Notes: generated by a model from the letters alone, not told the origin. A stretch of DNA of 64,000 bases from Verrucomicrobiaceae bacterium (GCA_027484445.1 JAIXSY010000055.1:465906-529905), one strand, 5' to 3'; shown: positions 27,221 through 37,600, counted from the stretch's first letter. A program made the numbers and translations.

Positions 27221-30200
27221 ATGGCCCGAAAATCCGCCACCCAAGCCCCCGCCAAGAAGGCAACCGTGAAGCGTGCTGCCCGTCAGGTGCCCCAGCTCCC
27301 CTTTGACCAGAAGCTGGTGCTCCAACAGTGGGTGTTCAAGCTACTGGAAGCGAAGGACATCTACGACCTCTGTGACGAGGAATTCCGCCATCCCGATGCC
27401 GAAGTCTGGGACACGGAGAATGTCACCGAATTCCATCGCCTACTCACCAACCGCACCATCGAACGCAAGGACCTTCCGAATGCCCTCTTGCGTGCCTTTG
27501 ACGAGAACATCGTCAGCCACACGCTCAAGATCAATGGACGCCGCCCTGAGCCCATCCGCTGGAAGTATTACCAGTATGTGGCCCTGCTCTTCACGGAGAT
27601 CTACCTGCACTGGTATTTCACCCGCCCGGCGGAGTTATTGAAGTCACTGAACGATCATCTGGCGGACTTCAATGCGGACCAGGAGCCGATCAATCAAATC
27701 GAGCCCTTCAAAGAAGCCGACCTCAAGAAGCTCTGCTTCTGGCAGGCCACCGGCAGTGGCAAGACGCTGCAAATGCACGTCAACATCCTGCAATACCTGC
27801 ATCACCTGAAGCAAGCAGGCCGCAGGCATGAGCTGAACAAGATCATCCTGCTCACACCCAAGGAGGGCCTGAGCATCCAGCACCTCCACGAGTTCAGCCT
27901 GAGCAGCATCGACGCGGAGCTTTTCGACAAGGACGGCGGCCAGATGAGCATGTTCTCCGGCCAGACCGTGGAGATCATCGACGTGAACAAGCTAGCCGAT
28001 GAATCCAAAGAGAAAACCGTGGCCGTGGACTGCTTCGAAGGAAACAACCTCGTGCTGGTGGATGAAGGGCACCGTGGTTCTTCGGGTGAGGAATGGATGC
28101 GCCGTCGTGAAGCCCTGTGCCGGGATGGATTCAGCTTTGAATACTCCGCCACCTTTGGTCAATCGGTGAAAGCCGCCAATGACAAGGCGATGGAGCAGAA
28201 CTATGCGCGTTGGATTCTGTTCGACTACAGCTACCGCTTCTTCCACAAGGACGGTTACGGGAAGCACTACCGTATCCTCAACCTCAAAGATCAGCGCTCT
28301 GAGGAGCAGCGCGTCCTGTATCTCACCGCAGCCGTTTTGTCATTCTACCAGCAGCTCCGCATCTGGCTGGATCACAAAGATGAGTTCGCAGTCTTTAATG
28401 TGGAACGTCCACTATGGGTGTTCTTTGGAGCGAGCGTGAATGCCGTGCGCAAAGAGGAAGGCCGCGAAGTGTCCGACGTGTTGGATGTGCTTTTGTTCTT
28501 TGCCACCTTCGTGAAACAACGCTCCGAGTCCATCCGCCACCTGGACATGCTCCTAGCAGGCAAAGACGGCTTGATCGACAAGAAGAACCGAGTGCTCTTT
28601 GCTGACTCCTTCCCCTATCTCAAGAACCAGAGCGTGACGGGAGAGCAGGCGTATGAAGCCATCCTGAAGATGCTCTTCAACTCCCCGACTGGCGGCATTC
28701 TGCATGTCAAAAACCTCAAGAGCGCGGGCGGCGAGCTAAGCCTGAGTCTTGGCGCGGCAGAGCCCTTTGGTGTGATCAACGTCGGCGATGAAAAGACGCT
28801 GCATGGACTCTGTGAGAAACATCCGAATCTGCTGGCGACCTCTGACCAAGAGTTCGGCGGCTCGCTCTTCCATGAGCTGTCCAAACCCACCTCACGCATT
28901 CATCTGCTACTCGGCTCCAAGAAATTCACCGAAGGCTGGAATAGCTGGCGTGTCTCTGCCATCGGCCTCATGAACTTGGGCCGTGGCGAAGGCTCGGACA
29001 TCATTCAGCTCTTCGGTCGTGGTGTGCGCCTCAAAGGCTGGAACATGACCCTCAAGCGCACGGAGGCTCTCAAACGCCTGAATCTGCCCATCATGCAGGG
29101 AGCGAATGAGGCCCAGCGGCGCTTCCTTCCTCTCGTGGAGACGCTGGATGTCTTCGGTGTGCGGGCGGACTACATGGACCAGTTCCGGGCTTATCTTGAG
29201 ACAGAGGGGATCAATACGGACCCTGAATGGGTGCCCGTGATCGTGCCCGCCATGCCCACACTCAAAGACTTGCCTGCCAAAAAGCTCAAGGTCGTGCAAG
29301 TGCCGGAAGACTTAGATTTCAAGCGAGATGCCCCACGCCCCCGCTTGGAATTGGAGAAGGACTACTTCAAACGCTTCCCTGTGAAGGTGGACTGGTATCC
29401 CCGTATCGAGGCCATGAAAGCCACCGGGCAGAAGACCGTGGATCTGGTCGGAGCACGTCAGGAGCGCAAGCTGGAGCCAGCCCACATCGCCTTTCTCGAC
29501 CGTGAGGCGATCTACCTGCGCCTCCAGCAGTTCAAGAACGAGCGCGGTTTCTACAACCTCCGCATGGATCGCGAGACCATCAGCGAACTACTCGCCGACA
29601 AGCACTGGTATTGCCTCTACATTCCACCTGACGAACTGACACTCACCCGTTTTGATCGCGTCCGCATCTGGCAACAAATCGCGGAAGCCCTGCTCACCGC
29701 CTACTGCGAACGACTCTACAAGTATCGCAAACAGGATTGGGAAAGCGAACACGCCGAAGTCTTTGAGTTGGCCCCCAACGATCCGAACTTCTTCGATGAA
29801 TACACCTTCCTGGTTGAGCGCAGCGAAGAGGAGCTCATCGAGCAGATCAAAACGCTCGAAGCATCAGTCCGCAGCGGAAAACTATTCGCGTTCCGTGGCG
29901 TGCAAGCACTTGGCTGGAATCCACACCTATACTCCCCGCTCATCCACATCAGCGGCAACGCGATGGTGGAGGTATCGCCCGTTGATCTTAATCCCGGTGA
30001 ATGGCGGTTCATCGAAGACTTGAAGAGATTCCACCAGACTCAGACAGCCTACTTTGAAAAGAAAGAACTCTACGTCCTACGCAACCGCAGCAAGAAGGGC
30101 ATCGGCTTTTTTGAAGCAGGTAACTTCTACCCCGACTTCATCGTCTGGCTGCTCGTGGGCGAAACTCAGTATGTGAGCTTTGTTGACCCCAAAGGCCTGC

Positions 30201-30451
30201 TTCACACGCAAGGCTTCGACGATCCCAAGATTGCTTTTGCGAGCCGCATCAAAGACTTGCAGGCCCGGCTGAAGCACCCAGGCCTCGTGCTGAACTCATT
30301 TATCGTGTCCTCTACCTCTTACCGGCAGATCCACTGGTGGGACAGTTTGAAGACCGAAGAGGATTTCGCTAACGCACACGTCCTGCTCCAGCACGACGAG
30401 CCAGAGACCTACATTGCCAAGCTGTTCGAGCTGATTCAAAAACCAAACTGA
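27221..30451 (+). CDS. Type III Res-like helicase-endonuclease
   Basis: 1076 aa. Superfamily 2 helicase: Walker A ATGSGKT (Lys181), motif II as DEGH at 281-284 in LVLVDEGHRGSSGEEWM, YSATFGQ as motif III, and IIQLFGRGVRLKG as motif VI. A C-terminal PD-(D/E)XK nuclease is present: PDFIVWLL with Asp972 and FVDPKG with Asp989 and Lys991. This is the layout of type III restriction Res subunits and their relatives. The N-terminus is basic and Ala/Lys rich (KSATQAPAKKATVKRAAR), probably unstructured. It should cut unmodified DNA, with the Mod protein giving specificity. Unlike a simple type III system, two other genes separate mod and res. Confidence 0.93.
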   Translation: MARKSATQAPAKKATVKRAARQVPQLPFDQKLVLQQWVFKLLEAKDIYDLCDEEFRHPDAEVWDTENVTEFHRLLTNRTIERKDLPNALLRAFDENIVSHTLKINGRRPEPIRWKYYQYVALLFTEIYLHWYFTRPAELLKSLNDHLADFNADQEPINQIEPFKEADLKKLCFWQATGSGKTLQMHVNILQYLHHLKQAGRRHELNKIILLTPKEGLSIQHLHEFSLSSIDAELFDKDGGQMSMFSGQTVEIIDVNKLADESKEKTVAVDCFEGNNLVLVDEGHRGSSGEEWMRRREALCRDGFSFEYSATFGQSVKAANDKAMEQNYARWILFDYSYRFFHKDGYGKHYRILNLKDQRSEEQRVLYLTAAVLSFYQQLRIWLDHKDEFAVFNVERPLWVFFGASVNAVRKEEGREVSDVLDVLLFFATFVKQRSESIRHLDMLLAGKDGLIDKKNRVLFADSFPYLKNQSVTGEQAYEAILKMLFNSPTGGILHVKNLKSAGGELSLSLGAAEPFGVINVGDEKTLHGLCEKHPNLLATSDQEFGGSLFHELSKPTSRIHLLLGSKKFTEGWNSWRVSAIGLMNLGRGEGSDIIQLFGRGVRLKGWNMTLKRTEALKRLNLPIMQGANEAQRRFLPLVETLDVFGVRADYMDQFRAYLETEGINTDPEWVPVIVPAMPTLKDLPAKKLKVVQVPEDLDFKRDAPRPRLELEKDYFKRFPVKVDWYPRIEAMKATGQKTVDLVGARQERKLEPAHIAFLDREAIYLRLQQFKNERGFYNLRMDRETISELLADKHWYCLYIPPDELTLTRFDRVRIWQQIAEALLTAYCERLYKYRKQDWESEHAEVFELAPNDPNFFDEYTFLVERSEEELIEQIKTLEASVRSGKLFAFRGVQALGWNPHLYSPLIHISGNAMVEVSPVDLNPGEWRFIEDLKRFHQTQTAYFEKKELYVLRNRSKKGIGFFEAGNFYPDFIVWLLVGETQYVSFVDPKGLLHTQGFDDPKIAFASRIKDLQARLKHPGLVLNSFIVSSTSYRQIHWWDSLKTEEDFANAHVLLQHDEPETYIAKLFELIQKPN

Positions 30452-30460
30452 TTCAAAATC

Positions 30461-32119
30461 ATGGAAGCCGCCCCAGTAAACATCATCCAGTATTTCGACG
30501 GAGCGAAACAGGGCATCATCCCGCTTTTCCAACGCCCCTACTCTTGGGAAATGAAGGATTGGAAGACGCTTTGGGAGGATGTGCTGGATCAATATCTGCC
30601 GAATGATCGCACGTCCCACTTCATGGGCGCGGTGGTGACTGTTCCGGTGAAGACCGTTCCGGTTGGTGTGACCAAACACCTCGTGATCGACGGCCAGCAA
30701 AGACTGACAACCATCGCCATTCTCCTTTGTGCCATCCGTGATCAGGAGGACGCTGACGATTCGACCAAGGGCATCATCGGTGATCTGCTCCAAAATCGTC
30801 ATTACCAGCCTCCCGACGACCTGAAGATCGTTCCCACTCAGGCCGACCGTGCCGCATTTAGTGCTCTGGTTAAAGGCCAAGACCTCCAGCCATTTCAGAA
30901 CAGTTCGGTGATTGAGGCCTATGTGTATTTCACTGGCAAGCTGAAGGGGAAGGATGGAAATGAAGAACCTCTGAATCCTCGAACTGTTTTGGAGGCGATC
31001 CAGCAATCACTGCAAGTGGTGATGATCAACCTTAGTGCCACCGATGATCCTTACCTGATCTTTGAGAGCCTGAATCACAAAGGCAAGCCGCTCAGTGAGG
31101 CGGACCTCGTGAGAAACTATGTGTTGATGCGCTTTCAGCATTCGGTGAATGCTGGAGGAGAGCAGGAGCAGGTCTATCAACAGCTTTGGTCTCCCATGGA
31201 GGCAGCCCTCAAGGACCGCATTTCTGAGTTCCTCCGCCACTACGGCATGCGCCAAGGCACGAACATCCGTAAAGGTGAAATCTATAGCGCCTTCAAACGC
31301 GAGTATGAAACACTCAAAGGCAGTGATGACGTGCTTGGCGCTCTGAAGGAAACCAAATACGCAGCTTTGGCCTATGAGCGGTTTGAGAATCCACAAATCG
31401 AGTCTAATCCTGATGTTGCGGAGAGACTCCAACGCATGATTGATCTCGATTCGAGTGTCTTTTTCCCTCTGCTGCTTCGAGTTTACCGTTCATGGCAACA
31501 AGAGAAGATAGATGCCGCCACCTTGATTCGGCTACTCAATCATCTCGAATCGTTCTATGTTCGCAGGCTGGTTTGCGGAATAGCTACCAACGCCCACAAC
31601 AAGCTAACGCTCGAATGGTGCGCTCATCTGCCAGACGATAAACCTGATGTCTGGCTTGCTGACCGAATGAGGCAAGGTGCCGGGGGACGGAAATGGCCAA
31701 CTGATGTCGAGTTCATTGACGCTCTTGTTCGCTCCCAGATTTATCCGCGTCGAAACATCGTTCGCTACCTCCTTGATCACTTGGAGGCTTGCTTTGGGCA
31801 CAAAGAAAGGACCGATCTCGCCAACGCGACCATCGAGCATGTGCTTCCTCAAACGTTAAGCAACGAATGGCGCACCGCGCTCGGACCCAACGCTGAAGAG
31901 CAGTCAAATCTTTGGTGTGACACTTTGGGAAACCTCACCCTCACTAGCTACAATCCTGAGCTCGGCAATTCTACCTTCGGACAAAAGAAGACAATTTTGT
32001 CGCAGAGTCACTATGAGCTAAATCGGTGGATCGTGGAACAGGCGGCATGGACACCTATCCAGATTGAGGAGAGGGGACGGCTGCTTGCAGCAATGGCGGT
32101 TGAGCGATGGCAGCGTTAG
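30461..32119 (+). CDS. DUF262-DUF1524 protein (GmrSD-like type IV restriction nuclease)
   Basis: 552 aa. The N-terminal DUF262 domain shows IPLFQRPYSWE at about 20-30 and the nucleotide-handling motif VIDGQQRLTT with Asp77-Gly-Gln-Gln-Arg81. FESLNHKGKPLSEADLVRNY follows. The C-terminal DUF1524 domain is an HNH-like nuclease: IEHVLPQ with His460, then NLWCDTLGNLTLTSYNPELG. Fused DUF262-DUF1524 proteins include GmrSD, which cuts glucosylated hydroxymethylcytosine DNA. The gene starts 10 bp after res and is the last in the operon. It would widen protection to modified phage DNA that escapes the Res nuclease; this role is inferred. Confidence 0.92.
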   Translation: MEAAPVNIIQYFDGAKQGIIPLFQRPYSWEMKDWKTLWEDVLDQYLPNDRTSHFMGAVVTVPVKTVPVGVTKHLVIDGQQRLTTIAILLCAIRDQEDADDSTKGIIGDLLQNRHYQPPDDLKIVPTQADRAAFSALVKGQDLQPFQNSSVIEAYVYFTGKLKGKDGNEEPLNPRTVLEAIQQSLQVVMINLSATDDPYLIFESLNHKGKPLSEADLVRNYVLMRFQHSVNAGGEQEQVYQQLWSPMEAALKDRISEFLRHYGMRQGTNIRKGEIYSAFKREYETLKGSDDVLGALKETKYAALAYERFENPQIESNPDVAERLQRMIDLDSSVFFPLLLRVYRSWQQEKIDAATLIRLLNHLESFYVRRLVCGIATNAHNKLTLEWCAHLPDDKPDVWLADRMRQGAGGRKWPTDVEFIDALVRSQIYPRRNIVRYLLDHLEACFGHKERTDLANATIEHVLPQTLSNEWRTALGPNAEEQSNLWCDTLGNLTLTSYNPELGNSTFGQKKTILSQSHYELNRWIVEQAAWTPIQIEERGRLLAAMAVERWQR

Positions 32120-32452
32120 TGTCGTCCTGCCTGCGTGCTGTGATCTCTGCATGAACTTTCAACTCACCGCCCTTTCACCGCCGCATACTCTTTCGACAGG
32201 TCAATGCCCACGTCCACATCGGGCATGAACTGCTGGGAGGCGGCAACCATGTCGCTGACGATTTTCATGGCATGAGGAGGCAGCCCGGAGACATCGAGGG
32301 CGTCGGCTGGAATGATCGCGGTGAAGGGTTCGGGCATCAGAAGTGGTGCATTTCCTACAACACTGCCCGAACGAACGCCATGATTTCGCCGGAGATTTTC
32401 GAGTTTTGTCTCCTGTGCTTGCGAAGCAGGCGGGCTGTGATCACTGTCTGCG
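32120..32452. other. 333-bp gap after the defence operon
   Basis: No plus-strand gene is convincing. The stretch contains a possible 57-aa minus-strand ORF (32164-32337) and nothing else that I can identify. No hairpin terminator was seen right after the DUF262 stop. Confidence 0.5.
32164..32337 (-). CDS. Possible small hypothetical protein
   Basis: 57 aa, not recognised. It reads MPEPFTAIIPADALDVSG, then LPPHAMKIVSDMVAASQQF and MPDVDVGIDLSKEYAAVKGR. The amphipathic helical look and acidic-then-basic ending are protein-like. The frame stays open upstream without another ATG into sequence antisense to the next gene, so this may be the 3' end of an older, truncated gene rather than an independent one. 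Confidence 0.35.
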   Translation of the reverse strand: MPEPFTAIIPADALDVSGLPPHAMKIVSDMVAASQQFMPDVDVGIDLSKEYAAVKGR

Positions 32453-32785
32453 ATGCCTGTTTCCGATGCCCTGTTTGAGCCTGGTCGTGTGGTCGCTTCA
32501 CCTGCGGCGCTCGATTTGCTGAAGCGTGGTGGGATGGAGCCGGTGAATCTGATCGACCGGCATGTGTCTGGCGACTTTGGTGAGGTCGGTCAGATGGGGC
32601 CGGACTGCCTGAAGGATGATGGCAGCCACGAGCATTCCGATGGCCTGGCGCTCAACAGTCTGGCCGTGGTGAGTGGAGATGAACGAATCCTGAGCGTGTA
32701 TCGGGTGACGGGTGATGACCGTATGCATGTGGAAACGGTCGCCGACAGGTCCTACACGACGATCTACCTGCCGGAGGAGTATTGA
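32453..32785 (+). CDS. Conserved hypothetical protein of mobile elements
   Basis: 110 aa. It carries LFEPGRVVASPAALDLLKR, RHVSGDFGEV, ILSVYRVTGDDRMHVETVAD and the ending RSYTTIYLPEEY. I recall small proteins with this GR(V/I)VATPGAL...RHxSGDWG...LLPEEY pattern as recurrent plasmid and integrative-element passengers; no function is known to me. It is 3 bp before the next gene, so the two form an operon at the right edge of the island. Confidence 0.75.
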   Translation: MPVSDALFEPGRVVASPAALDLLKRGGMEPVNLIDRHVSGDFGEVGQMGPDCLKDDGSHEHSDGLALNSLAVVSGDERILSVYRVTGDDRMHVETVADRSYTTIYLPEEY

Positions 32786-32788
32786 GCC

Positions 32789-33283
32789 ATGAACGATCTC
32801 ATTTGCTACCAGTTCAGCCGGGATCGTGTGGAGGCCGGGGATGCCAAGGATTTCTTGTCCCGTTTTGGCAAGTTTCGTGTTCCCGTGGGCAAGCAGCTCC
32901 AGGGAATGATGAACAGCCTGGCTCTCATGATCGAAGGCTATGACGATGATCCACGAGAGATTTATGCCATCCCGGAGGTGCGAGCGTTCTACCAGCAGCT
33001 TTGGCAGCGATGGCCCTACTGGCTCTACTTCTGCAATCTGGACACCGAGAACCTCATGATGATGGTGATGTGCTGCCTCGACTCCCTGGATGCACTCAAG
33101 GTTCAGGGACAGCCAAAAGTTCAGGTGCAGATCAATCCCTTGGAGGTGGTGCAGTTCATCAGCGGTGGTTTTGTGCCGATGAACGAGATGTGTGAACGTG
33201 CCGGGATGAGCGAACGCCAGATCTTCGAGCGGACCAAGGCGGTGTTCGGGTATTTCAACCTGCCTTTCGATGTGGAGGGCTGA
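32789..33283 (+). CDS. Hypothetical protein, accessory-region type
   Basis: 164 aa, soluble and not recognised by name. Seen are MNSLALMIEGYDDDPREIY, VRAFYQQLWQRWPYWLYFC, a Met-rich NLMMMVMCCLDSLDAL and FVPMNEMCERAGMSERQIFE. The last part is helix-turn-helix-like, but that is not firm. It pairs with the preceding gene (3-bp gap). Confidence 0.7.
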   Translation: MNDLICYQFSRDRVEAGDAKDFLSRFGKFRVPVGKQLQGMMNSLALMIEGYDDDPREIYAIPEVRAFYQQLWQRWPYWLYFCNLDTENLMMMVMCCLDSLDALKVQGQPKVQVQINPLEVVQFISGGFVPMNEMCERAGMSERQIFERTKAVFGYFNLPFDVEG

Positions 33284-33302
33284 TGTTAGCAAACTGACCG
33301 GG

Positions 33303-33372
33303 CTTCTCCTCCCCCACCGCCAACGGCCCGTCTAGCATCGGTTCCTGCGTCGTCCGAATGACAGACCAGCCG
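33303..33372. repeat. Dispersed repeat R2, central copy
   Basis: It matches 59307-59385 over CTTCTCCT, ACCGCCAACG, GCATCGG and TCCTGCGTCGTCC and, more loosely, 11551-11600. Confidence 0.65.
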
Positions 33373-33390
33373 TTGCCACGCCCACCTTGG

Positions 33391-33488
33391 CCGCGTTACC
33401 GATGCCGGCTTCAGGGCCAGCGCCTCCCCGCCTATCCCCGAGGACTTGCCCTGTCTCCGCCACCGGCCACGCGGGGGCACGAGTTCGG
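33391..33488. repeat. Dispersed repeat R1, copy 2
   Basis: About 98 bp matching 13846-13946 with scattered substitutions. Here R1 directly follows R2, so the two may be parts of one larger element. Confidence 0.7.
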
Positions 33489-33502
33489 GAAAACCGACGC
33501 TT

Positions 33503-33539
33503 CAACCACTTGATCCCGGAAGTGTTTCAAGAGTGGTTG
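33503..33539. terminator. Possible terminator hairpin after the LysR gene
   Basis: CAACCACT and AGTGGTTG form a perfect 8-bp stem with further inner pairing (TGA/TCA), 77 bp beyond the LysR stop. No U-run. Confidence 0.4.
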
Positions 33540-33615
33540 CACTCAGCATGGCGACTCTGTTTAACTCTGAGCAAGAGCCGATTGAATGCAGCGCGCTTTG
33601 ATTCAGCGAGCGACT

Positions 33616-34593
33616 CTATGCATGCTGACCGAGCGAAGTTTGGTTTTGCCTCATCGTTTTGACCAAGATCTCACGAAACGCTCGTTGATGTGGCAGCTCG
33701 ACCTTGGCTTTGCGATAGAGCACCACGACTTCCTCACGGCCGAAGAGCTTGGAGAGGTCGCGGAAGGCGACGCCGCGATAGCTGCTGTGACCTTGGGTAG
33801 CTTCTTTGAGGATCATCGGACTCACGGAGGTGATGCTGATGCCGAAGCCCATGCGAACGTAGCCGACGACGATGTCGAAGCTGCTCGCAGCGAGGGCGAT
33901 CTTCGCATCTTGCCACAGGGCGGAGGCCTCGAAGACGTCCTGCACATGACGTCGTGAGTTGCTGCCTTCACCGGGCATGACCAGCGGGTATTTGATCAGA
34001 TCGGTGGGCTTCAATGATCTGGCTCTGAGCAAAGGATGCCCATCAGGACAGACGAGTACGAAAGGATAAGCGGAGACAGGGGTAACCTCGATGCGTGCAT
34101 GTTTTGGCGAGTCAATCTGGCCCACGATGGCGACATCGGCCTCACCATCCTCGAGATGCTTGCGTGCCATCGCGGAGGGGCGGTCGATGAAGGAGAGCTG
34201 CACTTCGGGATGCAACTTGCGGTAGATCTCGAGCGGCTTTTGCAGCTCGTGCAGGAGCAGGCTGGCCGTGGTGGCCACGGTGATGCGACGGGCGAGCTTT
34301 TGATTTTGATCGGCGAAGAGTTCGCGGATGCGGTCAAAGCTCTCGACCAGCGGCTGTGCCAGTTGAACCAGCAACTCCCCCTGGGGCGTAAGCACAGCGG
34401 TTTTACCGGATTGCTGCACCATCGTCACGCCAAACTCCTCCTCCAGTGCGCGAATCTGCTGCCACACGGACGGGACGGAGATTTGCAGCGTGTCGGCGAC
34501 GGCAGTGAAACTGCCTTTTCGGGCCAGTTCGACGATGGCGCGGAGCTGGCGGAACCGGAGTTCTTTGAAGTAGCGGCGGGGTTCGGTTGCCAT
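33616..34593 (-). CDS. LysR-family transcriptional regulator
   Basis: 325 aa. The N-terminal winged helix-turn-helix is seen at about residues 10-70: FRQLRAIVELARKGSFTAVA, LQISVPSVWQQIRALEEEFG, TPQGELL. A two-lobed LysR substrate-binding domain occupies about 95-310 (ITVATTASLLLHELQKPLEI, EADVAIVGQID, PFVLVCPDGHPLL, VGYVRMGFGISITS). The ATG at 34593 gives a normal family length. The gene is divergent from the 1787-aa secreted protein, and promoter module A lies in the 89-bp gap between them. The same module occurs before two other operons, so this regulator is a candidate controller of all three; that is inference. Confidence 0.92.
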   Translation of the reverse strand: MATEPRRYFKELRFRQLRAIVELARKGSFTAVADTLQISVPSVWQQIRALEEEFGVTMVQQSGKTAVLTPQGELLVQLAQPLVESFDRIRELFADQNQKLARRITVATTASLLLHELQKPLEIYRKLHPEVQLSFIDRPSAMARKHLEDGEADVAIVGQIDSPKHARIEVTPVSAYPFVLVCPDGHPLLRARSLKPTDLIKYPLVMPGEGSNSRRHVQDVFEASALWQDAKIALAASSFDIVVGYVRMGFGISITSVSPMILKEATQGHSSYRGVAFRDLSKLFGREEVVVLYRKAKVELPHQRAFREILVKTMRQNQTSLGQHA

Positions 34594-34610
34594 GGCTAGG
34601 TTTAGGTAAG

Positions 34611-34676
34611 GACTAAAGGTGTTTAGGGAGATTGTTACAATGAAAAGTTCCTCTCTCGCATGGCGCGGGGGTATTT
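34611..34676 (+). promoter_or_regulatory. Shared promoter module, copy A
   Basis: Elements in order: CTAAA (34613), TTTAG (34622) as an inverted repeat with a 4-nt spacer, AGATTGTT (34629), ATGG (34660), TATTT (34672), then the start codon at 34683. Copies B (41732) and C (50593) have the same elements at nearly the same distances. Confidence 0.7.
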
Positions 34677-34682
34677 AAAAGC

Positions 34683-37600
34683 ATGATCAAACGAAATTCG
34701 TTTATGGCTCTTGTCCGCGAGAAGTCATGGGTGCTCCATCGTGGGGCGTCGCCGCTTAACCGTGGGGGATTCAGGCTCGTGAACAGCCACGTTCTCATCT
34801 GCGGCGGAATCATGCCTGCCATCCTTTTGATTTTGATTGCTTGCACTGTCCTCAACGCATTCGAACCAACGGCCCTTCCTGCTCCAGCATCTGGTGCCGC
34901 CGCCCTGGCCCTGCCCGCCGGAGTCGATTCCTTCGTATCACCCACGGCTTCCGGCACGCCCGTCGCCGGTTCGCCTGCGATTGCCGAGTTTACCCGCTCC
35001 GCTGGACCGGGTGATGTGATTGTGCTTTCTGGCTTGCGCTTCAGCTCTCACGAGGCCGCCTCGCCAGCCTTTGGAAGAGACACCCGCTTCGTCGTTTGGG
35101 CTCGCAACGATGCCGGTTCCGTCGTGCAGGCTGATGCCGACATTATCGCCCTCCGCCCAGACCTCGCTACCATCTCGCTTCCATCGAGTCTTCCGTCCTG
35201 GCGGACTTATGTGCTCTGGCCTGTCAACGCCACCGGCACAGGGTGGCCCGTTCTGCTCAACCGCACTGAACTTTGGTGGTTGGGTCCCAGCCAGTCTTCC
35301 CGCGGCGATCTAGTCGGCCTGCATGGTCGCAATCTTTCCCGTGAAGATGGCACCACCGATTCCGCGATCTGGATACAACGCGCCGATGGCACCGCCGGCC
35401 GTTTTGTGCAGCCCACCCGCGTGAATCCCTATCGGGTGGAGTTCTTAGTTCCTGCCGATTTGGCGGACGGCGTGTGGCGCGTTTACGTGCATAATCGGCA
35501 CGGCGGTGCTTGGGGCTGGAGCGAGGCGCAGACCCTGAATGTGGGTCCTTTCGGCGAATGGACGGGGCCTGTTCTGGATGCCTCCACCTACGGCGTCATC
35601 ACCAATGACGGTCTCGACGATTCAAGCGCGCTGGCAGCCGCCGTCACTGCTCTGCGTGCAGCCCCCGCTGCCGCCTCGCTGCGTCTTCCATCGGGCGTGA
35701 TCGAACTCTCCGCCCCTCTGCCCAACTTCGATAATCGCCGCATCTTCGGCGCGGGCATGGATGCCACCCTCCTCCGCTGTCGGCCCGGCTACGGCAGCGG
35801 CACGACTAACTTCTTTCCACCTTTGCCTGCTGGTTCAGGCTATGAACTCGCCGACCTTAGCCTCGACACTGGCGGCAATCAGAAAAGCTACCTCGGGGAC
35901 AGCGTGGGCCGCCTTCGCGATTCAAACCGGCTGCGCTTCAATCGCGTGCGGTTCTCTCAGCTCCTGGATTCCGGCACAGGTGCCAACCTCGATCTGCACG
36001 GCAGCCGCAGCCTGCTCTTCGTCGATTGCGAATTCATCATCGCTAGCGGCATCTTCTGCGGCGTTTCCACCGACCTCACCTTCCGGGATTGCACCTTCCT
36101 CGGCAGAGCCGACGTCAGCTCCATGATCTCCATCTGGGGCGGAGGCCGCGTCGCCTTCGTCGATTGCCTGGCCCGCGATTACGACAACACCACCGCAACC
36201 GGCTGGGCTCAGGGCCGCTTCTTCGTCGCCCAGTCGCATTGGGGCACTGTTGACAGCATCTACATCGGCAGCTCCACCACGATCGACCTCGGCGTGCGCC
36301 CCGGCTACACTGCCAACCAGAACACTGGCGAACAGATCCTCACTGAAGGAGGCATGAACGACTGGATCGGCAAACCTCTCTCCGCCGAACTCGGTTACGT
36401 CGTCCTCCCGGGCACGGGTGATTTTTCGACCGCAGTGGGCGACAGCCTCGCCGTCGCGGAAGGACCTGCCCGTGGCCAGAGCCGCCGCATTACGGGGTGG
36501 GATGCCGCCACCCGCCGCCTTCATTTGGATCAGCCATTCTCTGTCCCGCCCACTGCTGAAAGCACTCTCAACATTGGCCGCTATTTCTCCCGCCTCGTCG
36601 TTTATGAGTGCACTCTCGACGGCAAGGCCGAGCAAGTGACCGCGAGCGCTCACACCGCCAGCGCCGCGCTCGAACCCTACGGTGCCGCCCTCGACACCAT
36701 CTTTCGCGACAACCGCATCTCCGACGTCCGCAACGGCATCGTCTTTTTCTGGATCAGCCATAAGACCTTCGACGGTGCCAGCCTCGGTAGCCCCTACTTC
36801 TTCACCCTCTCCGAGGGAAACACCCTCGCCAATGTTCGCCGCGGCCTGACCTTCCAAAACTTTTACGGTGACTTCGACAACGCTCTCGCCCTCACCCGGC
36901 CCACCACCTCCAACGAGTCCTTTCTCGGCACCCTCTTCCGCCGCAACACCATCAATGGCTCCTTCGAACAGCCCTACTACGCCTTTTCCTCCATCCCTGT
37001 GGACGGCGACGGCGGAGAGGCAATGACCATGACCGTGATCGACGGCCTCAGTGTCACCAACGCCAGGCGACCCCACAGCATTGAGGGCCACCGCCTCGGT
37101 GAACAAATCCTGCGCAATATCGTCACCGCCCCCTCTGTCGGCGGCACTATCACCGCTCCTTTCACGTTCTCCGCTGCTGGCGGCTCGGAAGGCTACCTCG
37201 ACGGCATCACATCGCCCGGCTACTCCACCCTTCATACCGGCCCCGGCGCACCTGGCCCCCGACTCTCCGTGCCTCGCCGCGTCATCACCCTGCGCCCCTC
37301 CAGCAGCGGTTGGTCGGCCACTGCACCAATCCGCAATCTCGGCTCCGCCCCGCTCACTTGGTCGGCCTCCACTGATTCGCCCTGGCTGCAAATCTCCCCT
37401 TCCACAGCCAGCATCCCCGCTGCTGGCGGAGAGTCCCAGCTCACACTATCCGCCTCAGGGATTCCCGCCCGTGCTGGCCCTGCCTTCGTTATCCTTTCCT
37501 CCGACGGCGGCACCCAGCAAATCACGGTCCTGCCGCCCTCCGACAACACGATCCCGGCTGCCCCCTCCGCACCCACCCTCTCCGGCAATGGCGGCTCCAC

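Larger units (their letters stand above)
33284..33615. other. 332-bp gap carrying dispersed repeats
   Basis: The gap has no credible gene. It is a mosaic of repeat R2 (33303-33372), repeat R1 (33391-33488) and a hairpin (33503-33539) on the 3' side of the LysR gene. It marks the right boundary of the accessory island. Confidence 0.65.

Noticed and set aside
32272..32478. 68-aa plus-strand ORF before the 32453 gene
   Set aside because: It has no family-like features and conflicts with the minus-strand candidate; it starts without good context.
35922..37391. 489-aa minus-strand ORF in the 1787-aa protein gene
   Set aside because: Low-complexity Gly/Ala/Glu composition expected from the antisense of a GC-rich repeat gene; no domain seen.
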